From positions 262,501-326,500 of the forward strand of contig CAUYUJ010015030.1 of assembly GCA_963575745.1 (NCBI GenBank): 64,000 bases of DNA, in the 5' to 3' direction. This stretch comes from Prorocentrum cordatum. Its lineage: Eukaryota; Sar; Dinophyceae; Prorocentrales; Prorocentraceae. The position numbers were made by a program, and so were the translations under genes. The notes below the pieces were generated by a model. It had not been told where the DNA came from, did not search any database, and saw nothing but the letters and a program-made list of their open reading frames with translations. Shown in pieces: positions 1-10,245 of the stretch. Within the stretch, counting starts at the first letter, position 1. The number at the start of each line of letters is the position of its first letter.

Positions 1-908
1 GGGCAACAACTATGCAGGTACATCCTTCCTGCTTTGATAGAACGTGGCTCGAATCCACGCGCGTGGCTGCGCGCCCGCAGACACACATATGCAAGCTCAG
101 TGTCACCCGCCCACCAGCCATGAGCGGATTCCGGTCCGGCGGCGAAACCCAGCCCAGGTGATTGGCGCATACAACTTGAATTCGGTGCATGACAACATCC
201 ATTGTTTAGTGGGCGAGGACACACTGATACACCAATCAGGCGTGATTGGCGCATGCATTTTTCAATGTATACGCGCAGCTGTCCTGATGGGAGTTGGGGT
301 GCACGCCGATATTGCTTGCCCCCAGAACGCTCTGGAATCGTCGGCGGGGGCAGAGCAGGCTGGGGCCGCGGAGTCGGCTGGCCATCCCCCGAAAAGGGCC
401 TGCGCCGTCGCCAGCGGGACATCGCCATTGCGGCTGCTAAAAACATCGCCACGAACGCAATCCTGTGATGCCCAACTTTCAGGCCTCCGGCGGCCAGAAA
501 TGGCATTTGTCCGTGTTCGCTGCGCTCCGTCAAGAGGGCCCGGCATCGCGGGGGGCGGCTGGCTGCACAGCGGCCGAACTCCCGAGGGGGAGAGTTCGAC
601 CGGTCAGGGCCTGGCCAGCTCCGCGAAGACCCCGCAACCCAGCCGGCGCGCCGGCCCCGCTCGCCCGCCGCGCCGGGCGCGCGCGGCCTGGCCAGCGCCG
701 TCAGCCCAGCGCTGCAGGAGGAGAACGCCCAGCGCGCGGCCCCGCTCGGCGGCGCGCTGCCCGCTCGGCGGCGCGCTGCCCGCGGTCGCCGGCTGCGCCC
801 GCGCCGCCGAAGTCGCCGCCGCGCCCGGCGGCCGATCGGGCCTGGGTGAGCCGCTTGGCCTGGCGAGGGCTGCGCCGCCCAGACCCTGGCGCTCAGTCCG
901 GTGAGTCG
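1..908. other. GC-rich region without a supportable gene
   Basis: Open frames on both strands here are overlapping, Arg/Ala/Pro-rich and follow base composition. I see no motif, repeat array or RNA gene. Part may be 3' flank of the retroelement-like ORF that ends at 909. Confidence 0.5.
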
Positions 909-1853
909 CTAGGGCGGGCCAGGGCCGCCGGGGCCCGCCAGTCGCCGCGCCGCGCCAGCGGTCAGGGTGGCCGCGCGGCAAGCCTCCGCGCTGCCGCGCT
1001 GCAGCGCGGCAGCCAGGCTCTGCCGCGCCACTGTCAGCGTCGCCGGGTCGCCCGCCGCCCAGCTCCTCAGCAGCTCCTGCGCCTCCTGCCTGGCGCGCCC
1101 CAACGCTTCCACGGCAAAGGCGACCAGGGCAGGACCCGGGCGGGTAGCGCTGGCGCTTGCGGGTCTCCGCCGCTGCCGCACCGCCCCGTCGCGAGCGGCG
1201 CGGCTTCGCCCAGCGGCCGTGCCCGCGCCCAAAGACGCGTCGGCGATGACGACGTCGGCGTAGGTGACCCCAACGACTTGGTCGGTGAAGGCCACGTCCA
1301 GCCGCGCGGCCTCGAGTGAGCCGTCCGGGCGCGGCCCGTCCCAAGCGGGGACAAACTGCTCCGCCCTCGCGCCCGTAGCGCCTCGCGCCGCCAGCCAGCG
1401 CGCGAGCCAGTCCCGCACGCCGTCGCGCTTCAGCACCGTGCCGCCCCCGATTGGGTAACCCAGAGGATGCTCAGGGTCTGCGCGCAGGTCGGCCCCGCAG
1501 CAGGAGCCGTCGGGGCGGCGCTGGAGGCAAAATGCGCTGGCCTCCGGCGGCAGGGGCAAGCGGAGCCGCAGGGCCAGCGCTGGGCGGAAATGCTCATCTG
1601 CAAGGACGTGGTCCAGCTCTGTGGGCGCGAGTAGCCAGCTCCCAGCGCCGCTCCCGCTGGCCCGGCGGAGGCTCGCCTGCTCCGTCGGCGGCAGGGGGGC
1701 GAGCAACTTCAAGAGAGTGCGCGGCCGCTCCTGCGCCGGCCTCGCGAGGCGCCGCTGCGCTTTCTCCTCGCGCCCAGGTGTTGCGCGCAGCCAGGCCTCG
1801 GCGCCTGCGCCCGCCGAGCGCCCCGCCTCTGTCACCGCGCGTTCCGTAGCCAT
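909..1853 (-). CDS. Degenerate reverse-transcriptase C-terminal region (non-LTR retroelement remnant)
   Basis: A 314-residue frame starting MATERAVTEAG. Its middle carries the pattern I associate with the region after the RT catalytic domain in dinoflagellate and plant non-LTR elements: a Gly/Ser-rich lead (GSGAGSWLLAP), then DEHFRPALALRLRLPLP, a degenerate Cys cluster (FCLQ...GSCCGADL), a GGGTVLKRDGVRDWLARWL segment where intact copies read GG..RRHN.LRD, and VTYADVVIADA, matching the usual YLDV block. The polymerase domain itself (YxDD) is absent, so this is at best a 3' fragment. The last ~100 residues are Ala/Arg-rich and not recognisable. An alternative is a host gene that captured such a tail. 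Confidence 0.5.
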   Translation of the reverse strand: MATERAVTEAGRSAGAGAEAWLRATPGREEKAQRRLARPAQERPRTLLKLLAPLPPTEQASLRRASGSGAGSWLLAPTELDHVLADEHFRPALALRLRLPLPPEASAFCLQRRPDGSCCGADLRADPEHPLGYPIGGGTVLKRDGVRDWLARWLAARGATGARAEQFVPAWDGPRPDGSLEAARLDVAFTDQVVGVTYADVVIADASLGAGTAAGRSRAARDGAVRQRRRPASASATRPGPALVAFAVEALGRARQEAQELLRSWAAGDPATLTVARQSLAAALQRGSAEACRAATLTAGAARRLAGPGGPGPP

Positions 1854-1862
1854 GTTGGCCTC
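1843..1862 (+). other. Plus-strand DinoSL-like sequence
   Basis: TCCGTAGCCATGTTGGCCTC matches the DinoSL core CCGTAGCCATTTTGGCTC with 15 of the first 16 bases. It lies opposite the first codons of the minus-strand RT-like ORF (its complement contains that ATG). No plus-strand gene follows; a pyrimidine microsatellite starts within 20 bases. It is either a decayed leader of a lost retrocopy or chance. Confidence 0.3.
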
Positions 1863-1865
1863 TGT

Positions 1866-2450
1866 CGCCGCCCCCTTCCTCCTTCCTTTCCTACCTCCTC
1901 CCTCCTCCCTCCTCCTCTCTCCTCTCTCCTCTCTCCTCTCTCCTCTCTCCTCCTCCTCCTCCTCCTCCTCCTCCTCCTCCTCCTCTTCTTTTTCTTGTTA
2001 TTATTCTTCTTATTATTCTTATTCTTATTCTTCTTCTCCTCATTATTCTTATTATTATTATTCTTCTTATTTTTCTTCTTCTTCTTGTTCTTCTTCTTCT
2101 TCTTATTATTATTATCATCATTATTAGCATTACTAATAGTATTACTAGTATTATTATTATTAGTATTATTATTATTATGAATATGCTTCTTCTTATTAAT
2201 ATTCTTTGTTCGTATTATTCGTATTAGTATTCGTATTCGCATTCGTCTTCGTATTATTCTGATTACTTGTTATTATTCCGATTGTTATTATTCATATTCG
2301 TCGTATGCTTATTATGAGTATGATTTGTTATTTTGATTATTATTAATATTATTATTATTATTATTCCTCTTATTCTTCTTATTATTATAAGTATTCGTAT
2401 TATTCTTCTTCATATTATTACTATATGTCGTCTTCTTCTTATTATTATTA
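1866..2450. repeat. Pyrimidine microsatellite: (CCT)n grading into (TTC)n, (TTA)n, (TTG)n
   Basis: Near-pure CCT/CTCT at 1885-1985, then TTC, ATT and GTATT triplets to about 2450. It yields spurious Ser, Leu or Lys/Asn-rich frames. Confidence 0.9.
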
Positions 2451-2796
2451 ACCTCGTAAAGCGATTAAGGATCCCCCCGGGGTTATCATTAGCACCACCC
2501 CGTAATTAAATAATGATTCTGGGGTGTTTTCGCCGAGCGATACAATTAGCACCGCGCACTTGAAAGAAAAGTAAATAATTCCTGCGTCCCGCCTCGGGTG
2601 GCATCCCAATTGGACTTGTAATCAGAATAAAAATGCGAATGAAAATGCGAATAAGAACAATAATAATAAGGCGAGTGTCACAGGTACTGCTGACACCGTA
2701 ACTGTTACTGCTACCGTGATGACGATGAAACCTGATGGCGTGATGCTACTGTTACTGCGACCGTGACGCTACTGTTACCGTGATGCTAGGCGATCC
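2451..2796. other. AT-richer spacer without a gene
   Basis: Contains short GAT/GTTACTG-type imperfect repeats around 2690-2790 (gactgttac / gctactgttac). No coding motif seen. Confidence 0.5.
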
Positions 2797-3153
2797 GTGA
2801 CGGTGCTCAGGCGATTTGGACAATTCTTCTAAGCAGTGTGAGGATGTCTCAAACGATTTGGCGAATTCTAAGAAGAAATGTGAGGATGCATCAGGCGATT
2901 TGTGCCATTCTACTAAGATGTGTGAGGATGTTTCAAGCGATTCCTTCTTTTTCCTTCTCTACTCTTTGTTCTGATCCGCTTGTTTTTCCGATGAGGTTTC
3001 TATTGGAAATCCTTTAAAGAAGTGCGTATTTTTTCGGCCGTCGTAGGGGGTGGTCCAGCCGAGGGTATCGCCCCCACCCCGCACCGTGGCATTATCTTAG
3101 CACCTGGCCAAAAAAATATCCGTGCGACAACCAGATCGTGTTCGTCGTCGCCG
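2797..3153. repeat. Segmental duplication, copy A (partner 3469-3832)
   Basis: About 357 bp repeated 672 bp downstream with scattered substitutions and a few indels. It starts GTGACGGTGCTCAGGCGA, includes three minisatellite units, then a unique block (CTCTACTCTTTGTT..., GGGTGGTCC, TATCGCCCCCACCCCGCACC) and ends in GTCGTCGCCG. Confidence 0.85.
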
Positions 3154-3468
3154 AAGATACGAACATACGAACGAAGACAAGAAGAATAATAAGCAGAAAA
3201 GAACGAATAATACGACGAATGAAAAGCATAATGCGACTGTTTGTAAGAATACGGATAATAAACATCGTTTTCCTCATGATCCTCATGGAACCGAGGTACT
3301 CCGAACATAGCAGCGACCCTCGCAGACTACGAATTAGGATACGACTCGAACGAACGAAAATACGAACGAAGACTAAGAAGAAATGTGAGGATGTCTCACG
3401 GGATTTGGCCAAGTCTATTAAGACGCGTGCGGATGTCTCCAGCGATTTGGCCAATTCTAATAAGAAAT

Positions 3469-3832
3469 GTGACGGTGCTCAGGCGACTTGGACAATTCGG
3501 TTAAGCAATGTGAGGATGTCTCAAGCGATTTGGCGAATTCTCAAAAGAAATGCGAGGATGTTTCAGGCGATTTGTGTCATTTTACTCAGACGTGTGAGGA
3601 TGTTTCAAGCGATTTCCTTATATTTCTTCTCTACTCTTTGTTATGACCCGCTTGTTTTTTCCGATGAGGTGTGTATGAAAATCCTTCAAATAAATGCGTT
3701 TTTTTTTTCCGGCCGTCGTAAGGGGTGGTCCACCCGACGGTATCGCCCCCACCCCGCACCTTGGCGTTTGTCCTAGCACCCGGCCAAACAAAATATCCGT
3801 GCGACAGCCAAGTCGTGCTCGTCGTCGCCGTA
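3469..3832. repeat. Segmental duplication, copy B (partner 2797-3153)
   Basis: Same order of blocks as copy A, including TATCGCCCCCACCCCGCACC and GTCGTCGCCG at the end. The pair shows that the minisatellite grew by both 42-bp and ~670-bp steps. Confidence 0.85.
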
Positions 3833-4089
3833 ATCGTCGGAAGACACCAGTGGTAGATAGTTACTCCTGACAAACATGACATGGCTGAGAGGTCCAAGGA
3901 ACAACTGATGTTTCAGGCGAATTGGCAAATTGTACTAAGAAGTGCGAAGATGTCTCAGGCGAGTTTGTCAATTCTACTAAGAAGTGCGAGGATGTCTTAG
4001 GCGACGTGGCCAATTCCACAAAAAATATAAGGCGCCACTGCTTCGTTCTGAGTACATGGACTCCTGCCAATACCTGGACTACTGCCTCC

Positions 4090-4270
4090 GAAGGCATCTG
4101 AGAATAAGAGCTGACTGGGCCCTGAGAGGCCCTGGGCCCCGATGGGGGAAGAGGTCAGGCGGATCGGCCGAAGGCCTCTGAGAATAAGAGCTCCCTGGGC
4201 CCTGAGAGGCCCTGGCCACTGAGGGAAGGCGAGGGGCCATTGGCTGAAGGCATCTCCAGGGCCCTGCTAT
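4090..4270. repeat. 79-bp tandem duplication inside the minisatellite field
   Basis: CTGAGAATAAGAGCT followed by GGGCCCTGAGAGGCCCTGG occurs twice, 79 bases apart, with a third partial copy (GAAGGCATCTCCAGGGCCCTG) near 4247. Confidence 0.75.
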
Positions 4271-5920
4271 GAGAACCCCTTGCGATACGTCTTGGACCGT
4301 CTTGGATTCTTCTGGAACCTCTCGGCCATCTTGGATTATTATGAGGCTCCCTGGGCCGCGCAGGAGTCGTGAGGCCCCCTTAGTAGAAGTAATAGTTGGA
4401 GTAGGAGTAGGAGGAGAGGGAGGAGGAGTTGGAGTAGGAGTAGGAGTAGGAGTTGGAGTACAGGAGTAGGAGTAGGAGTAAGAATTCGAATAGGTGTACG
4501 AGTACGAGTAGACGAGCAGGCCAATTTTCTTAAGAATTGCGAAGATGTCACAGGCGATTTGGCAAATGCTCATAAAACTGCGTGGATCTCCCAAGCGATG
4601 TGACCAATTCTATTAAGAAATGTGAGGATGCCTGAAGCGATTTGGCCAAGTCTATTAAGAAATGTGAGGATGTCCCAGGCGATTTGGCTAGTTAATTCGA
4701 TTGAGAAATGTAGGGGCCTCTCAAGCGATTTGGCCGATTCTACAAAGAAATGTGAGGATGGCTCAGGCGAGTTGGCCAATTCTATTTAGAAGTATGAAGA
4801 TGTCTCATGCCATTTGGCTACTTCGGCTAAGAAATGTGAGGATGTCCCAGCCGATTTGGTAAATTCTATTCAGAAATATGACAATGTCGGATGTAAGTTT
4901 GCCAATTCTATTCAGAAATGTAAGGATGTCTCAGGCGATTTGGCCAATGCTGATAAGAACTGCGATTATGTCTCACGCGATGTGGCCAATTCTAATACGA
5001 AATGTAAGGATGTCTCAGGCGATTTGGCCAAGTCTGTTAGGAATTGCGAGGATGTCTCAGGCAATTTGGCAAGCTCTATTTGGAAATGTGAGGACGTCTC
5101 AATCGATTTGGCCAATCCTATCTGAAAACTGAACGCTTGAGCTCTGAAAGGGCGGCAGGCACAGGCAGGAACTCTCCTGAGCACAGAAAGGTTGCCCTAA
5201 TATTGCCAGGACTGTGAAAAGGCGAGCTGGGGGGGAAGGAGGGAGAAGGGGAAGGAGGAGGAGGAGAAGGATTAAGCAATGTGAGGATGTCTCACGCGAT
5301 GTGGCAAATTCTGCTAAGAAATGTGAGGATGTCTCAGGCGATTTAATTAATTCTAATAAGAAATGTAAGGATTTCTCAGGCGAGTTTGCAAATTCAAGTA
5401 AGAAATGTGAGGATGCCTCAAGCGATTTAGACACTTCTATTTAGACATATGAGGATGTCTCAAGCAATTTTGCCAATTCTACTAAGACATGTGAGGATGT
5501 CTGAAGCGATTTAGCAATTTCTATGAAGACATGTGAGAACGTCTCAGGCGATTTGGTGAATTCGATTAAGAAATGTGAAGGTGTCTCAAGCAATTTGGCA
5601 CGCTCTATTTGGAAATGCGAGGATGTCTCAAGCGATTTGGCCAATCCTATTAAGAAATGCGTTGATGTCTCAGGCGATTTGGGCAATTGTATTAAGATAT
5701 GTGAGGATTTCTCAAGCGATTTGGCAAATTGTCGTAAGAAATGTGAGGAAGTCTCAAGCGATTTCGCCAATTCTCGTACGAAATGGGAGGATGTCTCAGG
5801 CGATTTGAAATAAGAGGATGTCTTAGGGGATTTGGCCAAGTCTATTAGAAATGTGAGGTTGTCTCAAGCGATTTGGCTAATTCTATTAAGAAATGCGAGG
5901 ATGTCTCAGGCGATGTGCTT

Positions 5921-6302
5921 CCTCCTCCTCCTCCTCCTAGCCGCAGGTGCCGGAGTTAACGCTTCCAGGTGCGGGGGGGATATCGTTTCGCCGGAGGGGG
6001 GGGGGTTCTTAATTGCTTCATGAGGTGATTATTTTTTTCTTCTTCTTCCTCCTCCTCCTCCTCCTCTCCTCCTCCTCCTCCTCCACCTCCTCCTCCTCCT
6101 CCTCTCCTCCTCCCCCTCCTCCTCCTCCTCCTCCTCCTCCTCCTCTCCTCCTCCTCCTCCTCCTCCCTTCTCCCTTCTCCCTTCTTCTCCCTTCTCCCTC
6201 CCTCCTCACTCCTCTATTTTCCCTCCCTCCCTCCCTCCCTCCCTTCCTCCCTTCCTTCCTTCCTCCTCCTCCTCCTCCTCCTCCTCCTCCGCCTTCTCCT
6301 CC
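5921..6302. repeat. (CCT)n / (CTT)n pyrimidine microsatellite
   Basis: CCT runs at 5921-5940 and 6035-6165, then CCCTT and (CCTTCC)n to 6300. Poly-Pro, poly-Ser and Arg/Gly-rich frames across it are artefacts. Confidence 0.9.
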
Positions 6303-7473
6303 CAGGGCGTGGTCCGAAGTTTCGGGCTGAAGGCTCCGGTTCGGTTCCGCCCCGGCGCCTCTCCTGCCGATCTCGGCCGTCGAGGCCCTCTCGCTGCGGC
6401 ATCGGGAGGGGGGGGGCGATGCTCCTCGGGCGTGCCCCGAGGAGCCTCGGGCGGACCGATCCTGCTCGGCCCTGGTGCTTGCCTCGATTTCGGCCTCGGT
6501 TTTTCCGGCGCAACTGTTTGGCGAGGAGGGGGAGGGACTCGCAGAGCCCTGGCCAGCGTCCCCCCTGAACGACAGGCTCGAGCTTGATTGTTGTGGAGGC
6601 CTCCCAGCTGGGGCCCGAGCAGAAGGGACTGAGGGGAACGAGCCTCACCGCCGATGCATCGGCGACGTCGTCGATGGATCGGCGCCGTCAGCGTGGAGAC
6701 CGCCGAGCTTCGTATCGCCAGCGCGTCGGCGATGCGGCGCGGTCCTGCAGCCCGACCCCATCTACTCGGAACTCATCTGGGAAACGTCGGTGCCGGTCTC
6801 GGTCCTCGCGAATCGTGGGCTGCGTGAACCCGTGGATCGTCCTGGAGTCGGCGACGGCTGGCATGGACCATTATCAAGATCGGCGCCGACGAGATCCTGC
6901 GACACCTTGGTCATGGTCATCGTGTGAGGGGCGACCGATCGGAGGGGGGCTGGCTCGGGGGAGAAGACGTCGCCCTGAAGTCGGAGGACCATCGCAGGTG
7001 GATCGGCGACTGGCCACCGATGGCGAACCCCGACCGTTCCTGGATGGGGTGGGCGATCCGGCCCCCCATCGGCGATGAGTGGGCGCCGGGGGTTCGATGC
7101 GTGCCCCCGTCAGCATGTCCCCCCCGCCAACGTCACCCATGAGGGGCGGGTCGAGAGCACGAGACCCGTCGCCGAAGGCTCAGTGCCCCATGGCCCATGG
7201 AGGTATGCCCAAAACGGCAAGCACACTGCAAGACTGACGAGGAACGGCTCAGGCATCCGACGATCCGACAGATGCGGTTATTCCAATCCGCGGGCGCCAA
7301 CTGGCCTGGACCCCATCTCTGGCAGCAACTCCGCGTACAGCTCACTTATTGATGAACCCCGCAGGCTGAAACCGAGCAACAAAGCACATCAGGATTGAAA
7401 CAATCAATTCGCTCAAGGCCTTTGAGGAGAGGGAAGCCCAATTCTGAGCCGTTGGAGGGGGGAGTGGGGACGC
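6303..7473. other. About 1.2 kb without a supportable gene
   Basis: GC-rich DNA with many CGATC/GGCGAT words (for example around 6650-7080). No frame shows a recognisable domain. It lies downstream of the two cNMP-binding exons on the minus strand and could be intron or 3' flank of that gene. Confidence 0.4.
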
Positions 7474-7525
7474 CTTGCTCTTGAACGTCGCAGCCCGCGG
7501 GCACTTGTAGAGGGCGAGGCCTTGT
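7474..7525 (-). pseudogene. Second, degenerate cyclic-nucleotide-binding exon
   Basis: Reads GLALYKCPRAATFKSK, paralogous to LALLYNCPRAATVRSK at 8226-8294. The phosphate-binding signature PRAAT is kept, but the preceding FGE is lost. The exon is bounded by a GTCAG acceptor (an ACAAG inside it is an alternative) and by AGCAAG followed by GCGTCC, a GC-type donor. It lies 3' of the better copy on the same strand. It may be the second domain of a tandem cNMP-binding protein or a decayed exon duplicate. Confidence 0.5.
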
Positions 7526-8002
7526 CTGACAAAACGCAAGAAAAGGAGAAGGAAACGGAGGCTCGACGGCGATACATTGCCGATAGGTCGGCGATAGGCC
7601 ATCGATAGCGAATCCTTCGATCCTTCGAGAGGCCGACGTGGTGGGCCATCGGGCCCCTGTCGGCGATCCATGAGCGATCGGGGGTCCTTTCGACCCCCCT
7701 GAGCTTATCCCTCTCAATGATCCTCGCCGTCTGGCTTCCGGGTCACAACGTGGGTCTCCACAGCCGTTGGGGACGGTCTGGGTACCCAGGAACGCTCCCA
7801 GCGAGACGCAAACGCTGAAAGGCAGCCCGAGGCTGGAAAACCTCCGGGCACAGACGAACAGGTCCGAAAACTCGAACCTCGAGGCCTTTCCCCGTTGATC
7901 AGGGGGGACAACTTTATCTCTGGACCTCATCGAGGCGCCCTCTGACCAAAACTCCGAGGCGGATCCATCCGTGGCCACGAGGGCGCCCCAGGACGATCCA
8001 AG

Positions 8003-8150
8003 AGCGCCAGGAAGCGAACCTCGATCCTCAAACCTCAAGCCTCGATCCTCGATCCTCGAGCCTCGGAACCTCGAAACCTCGAAACCTCAATCCTCGAACC
8101 TCGAAACGAACCTCGAACATCGAACCTCGAACCTCGGTCCTCGAACCCCA
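8003..8150. repeat. CCTCGAACC / CCTCGATCC minisatellite
   Basis: Short units CCTCGAAACCTCGAACCTCG repeat with variation from about 8020 to 8145. The minus strand reads it as FEVRGSRFEV-type frames. Confidence 0.85.
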
Positions 8151-8225
8151 CGTGCCTCTCCCCCCCCGTAAACGTGGAGGCCCGAGAAAACCTCGAACTT
8201 CCAGCCTCGAGCCAGGGGGGGGCTC

Positions 8226-8294
8226 CTTGCTCCTGACCGTGGCCGCGCGCGGGCAGTTGTACAGCAGCGCCAGCTCCCCGAACACGTCCCCGGC
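8226..8294 (-). CDS. Exon of a cyclic-nucleotide-binding domain protein (PKA regulatory or PKG-like)
   Basis: A 23-residue exon reading AGDVFGELALLYNCPRAATV then RSK. This is the phosphate-binding cassette of cNMP-binding domains: FGELAL with the invariant Glu, then PRAAT with the Arg that contacts the cyclic phosphate. Such domains act in cytosolic PKA regulatory subunits and cGMP-dependent kinases. The proposed 5' border is CACGTGAG followed by GCC. The 3' border is AGCAAG followed by GAGCCC, a GA-type donor of the kind dinoflagellates tolerate. I could not find the flanking exons or any kinase domain; dinoflagellate exons are often this short, so the rest may lie in 7.5-9 kb unrecognised. 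Confidence 0.6.
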
Positions 8295-8923
8295 CTCACG
8301 TGGGCGTCGCTTCATGGGGGGGGGGGGGGGCGATCATATGGACGCCCGAAATGGGTGCGGCAAAATGGGTACACTGCGCGGGCAACGAGTCCAATTCAGA
8401 ATGAAGAAGAACTGCTGTTGGGCATCGTACCCATCGTTTCCGTACCCATGTTGATCGTCCCGAGATCCATGGGGGGCAAGAAAATGCACTACTCGGGCCG
8501 TAAATCCTCTCCCTCGTTCTTCCGGACTTTCCGCTCTACCGTATTCCGCCAATTTTTGGATATGATCTGTGTGGGGTTCCTCGAATTCCGTCAGAGGCCC
8601 CGTGGGATTCGAGGAATTCTCTCGCACCTTCTGCGGAGGCCGGAAGGTATGATGGAGGGTGGAGGTGGAGGGAAGGGCTACTTTTCTGCAGCTCTCGCTG
8701 CTCCCCCCAGTTATCGCCCCCCCATGCGCGCGCCCCACAACTCTCGGGGGCGGGCGCAGGCAGATCTCCGCCTCTTTCAAAACGAGAACGACCCACGCCG
8801 TGACCAGCGCCGAGGGCGGCACAGCGCCGGCGACGCCGGCGGGCGCTGACGATAGCGACGGCGACGACAACGGCGACGGCGACGGTACGACGACGACGAC
8901 GACGGCGGCGACGACGACGACGA

Positions 8924-8955
<32 letters not shown>

Positions 8956-10087
8956 ACGGCGAATGCCACGCCCGCGACGGCGATGACGATGGCGGCGACG
9001 CGAGCGATGAAAATGGCGACGACGGCGACAGCGATCGGTGGTTCAAAAAAGTACCTAAAATAACGTAATTAAGTCCACCCGTGAACTGCTTCCTGCCATT
9101 CGGCCCCCATCCTTCAGGACCCCATCTTTGAACCACCAGAGCGACGACAACGGCGGCGCGACACTTGCCGACGACGCCGACGACGGCGTCGGCGGCGACG
9201 ACGGGGGCGGCGGCGGCGGTGGCGAGCCCCTGGCGCCCGCTGGCCTCGCAGGTCTTGACCACAACGTCGTCCTGGCGCTGCAGCGCCAGAGCCGAACCCA
9301 GCTGCGTGCAGCAAATTTCGCACCCCTGGCCCAGTCGTCGTCTTCCTCTCCCCTCTGAGTCCTCCAGAGCCTCCTTGTGTCGCCGTTCTTCTCCTCGAAG
9401 GCCTGCTCCTATGCCCACTGCTCTTCCTGCTGCCTCTCCTTCTCTCCCCTTCGGTCCGCCAGTATGGAAAGGAGACCAAACAACCCAGGGAACGCAGTAA
9501 GGAAACAAGACCAAGCAACCTGAGGATTTCAATAAAGAAGGCAAGCAAAAACAAGAAACCCAGGGAAGGAAGTGAGGAAACAAGTCCCAGCGCCCGTAGC
9601 CTGGCTCAAGGCCGCTCTGGCTCGAGGTGGCCAAGCCTGCCTGCGCGGCCGCGGCCGGGGGCCCGCCCCTGGCCTCCGGCCTCCCCGCCTGCGGGGGTGG
9701 GGACGGAGGTCGCCCCTCCCTCTCCCCCCCCGCCCGCCGGGCCATGCCCCCGGCGGAGTCGCCCGCCGCCCACCGCCGCCAGCGGCGCGCGGCCGCCTGC
9801 CGCCACGCGGCGCCGCCCCCGGGGCTGGCGCCGCGGGCTGCCGCGGCCCCTGGCTGCCTCGGCGTGGCCGGCGGCGCCGCTGCCGCGCCGCCGCCGCCGC
9901 CGTGGCCCGCGCTGCCGCCCTCGGGCCCGCCGCGGCAGTGGCCGCCGCGGCCGCTGGTCCCGCCGCGGCCGCCCCCGCGGCCTCTGGCCCCGCCGCGGCC
10001 TGTTCCGCCGCGGCCGCCCCCGCGGCCGTCCGCGGCGAGGCCGCTGGCGCGGTGGCGGCGGCTCCCGGCGACTGCGCGCACGGCGGC
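8295..10087. other. About 1.8 kb without a supportable gene
   Basis: Holds a G run (8313-8331), an ACG/GCG triplet microsatellite (about 8858-9040) and a second CG-triplet stretch (9150-9225). From 9640 to 10080 there is a CCG/GCC-rich tract whose Ala/Pro/Gly/Arg-rich frames are open on both strands. This last part runs directly into the first LHC fragment and could include a degenerate N-terminal coding piece, but nothing in it is diagnostic. Confidence 0.45.
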
Positions 10088-10245
10088 GAGCTGAACGCCG
10101 TGACCGCGAACGGAAGGCTGGCGATGATGTCGATCAACGGGATGTGCGTGGGACGACTGGACGCCGATCATGGTCTCCCCGCCGCGCACCTTCGAGTGCG
10201 AGCTGGGCGCGCAGGCGTCAGTGGACTTCTGGGACCCCGCTGGCT
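10088..10245 (+). pseudogene. LHC (chlorophyll a/c-binding) fragment 1, frameshifted
   Basis: Reads GELNAVTANGRLAMMSINGM, the third transmembrane helix of the dinoflagellate LHC family (usual form ELANGRLAMMAIIGMF with its chlorophyll-ligating Glu and Arg/Asn). After 10150 the frame is lost. In another frame 10185-10245 reads RTFECELGAQASVDFWDPAG, the N-terminal start of the next unit in a polyprotein. The piece between, normally DGLTGSAWGDWA..SPLRA, is scrambled. It is a decayed junction between two tandem units. Confidence 0.7.

Larger units (their letters stand above)
2797..5920. repeat. 42-bp minisatellite field (about 3.1 kb, degenerate)
   Basis: Unit on the plus strand runs as GTGAGGATGTCTCAGGCGAT then TTGGCCAATTCTATTAAGAAAT (42 bases). 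Because 42 is 14 codons, several frames on both strands stay open for 60-130 codons: plus-strand frames give a 14-residue repeat CEDVSGDLANSIKK and minus-strand frames give ETSSHFLIELAKSP. The densest parts are 4600-5120 and 5280-5910; other copies are interrupted by unrelated blocks (4090-4500, 5130-5270). I read it as a satellite, not a gene: all frames are equally good and none has a conserved start or a non-repeat domain. Confidence 0.9.

Noticed and set aside
1880-2242. Long Ser-, Leu-, Lys/Asn- and Arg-rich frames on both strands
   Set aside because: They are translations of the pyrimidine microsatellite; every frame is open for the same reason.
4814-5125. A gene for a 14-residue repeat protein
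   Set aside because: Frames on both strands are equally open because the period is 42 bp; no start context or non-repeat domain.
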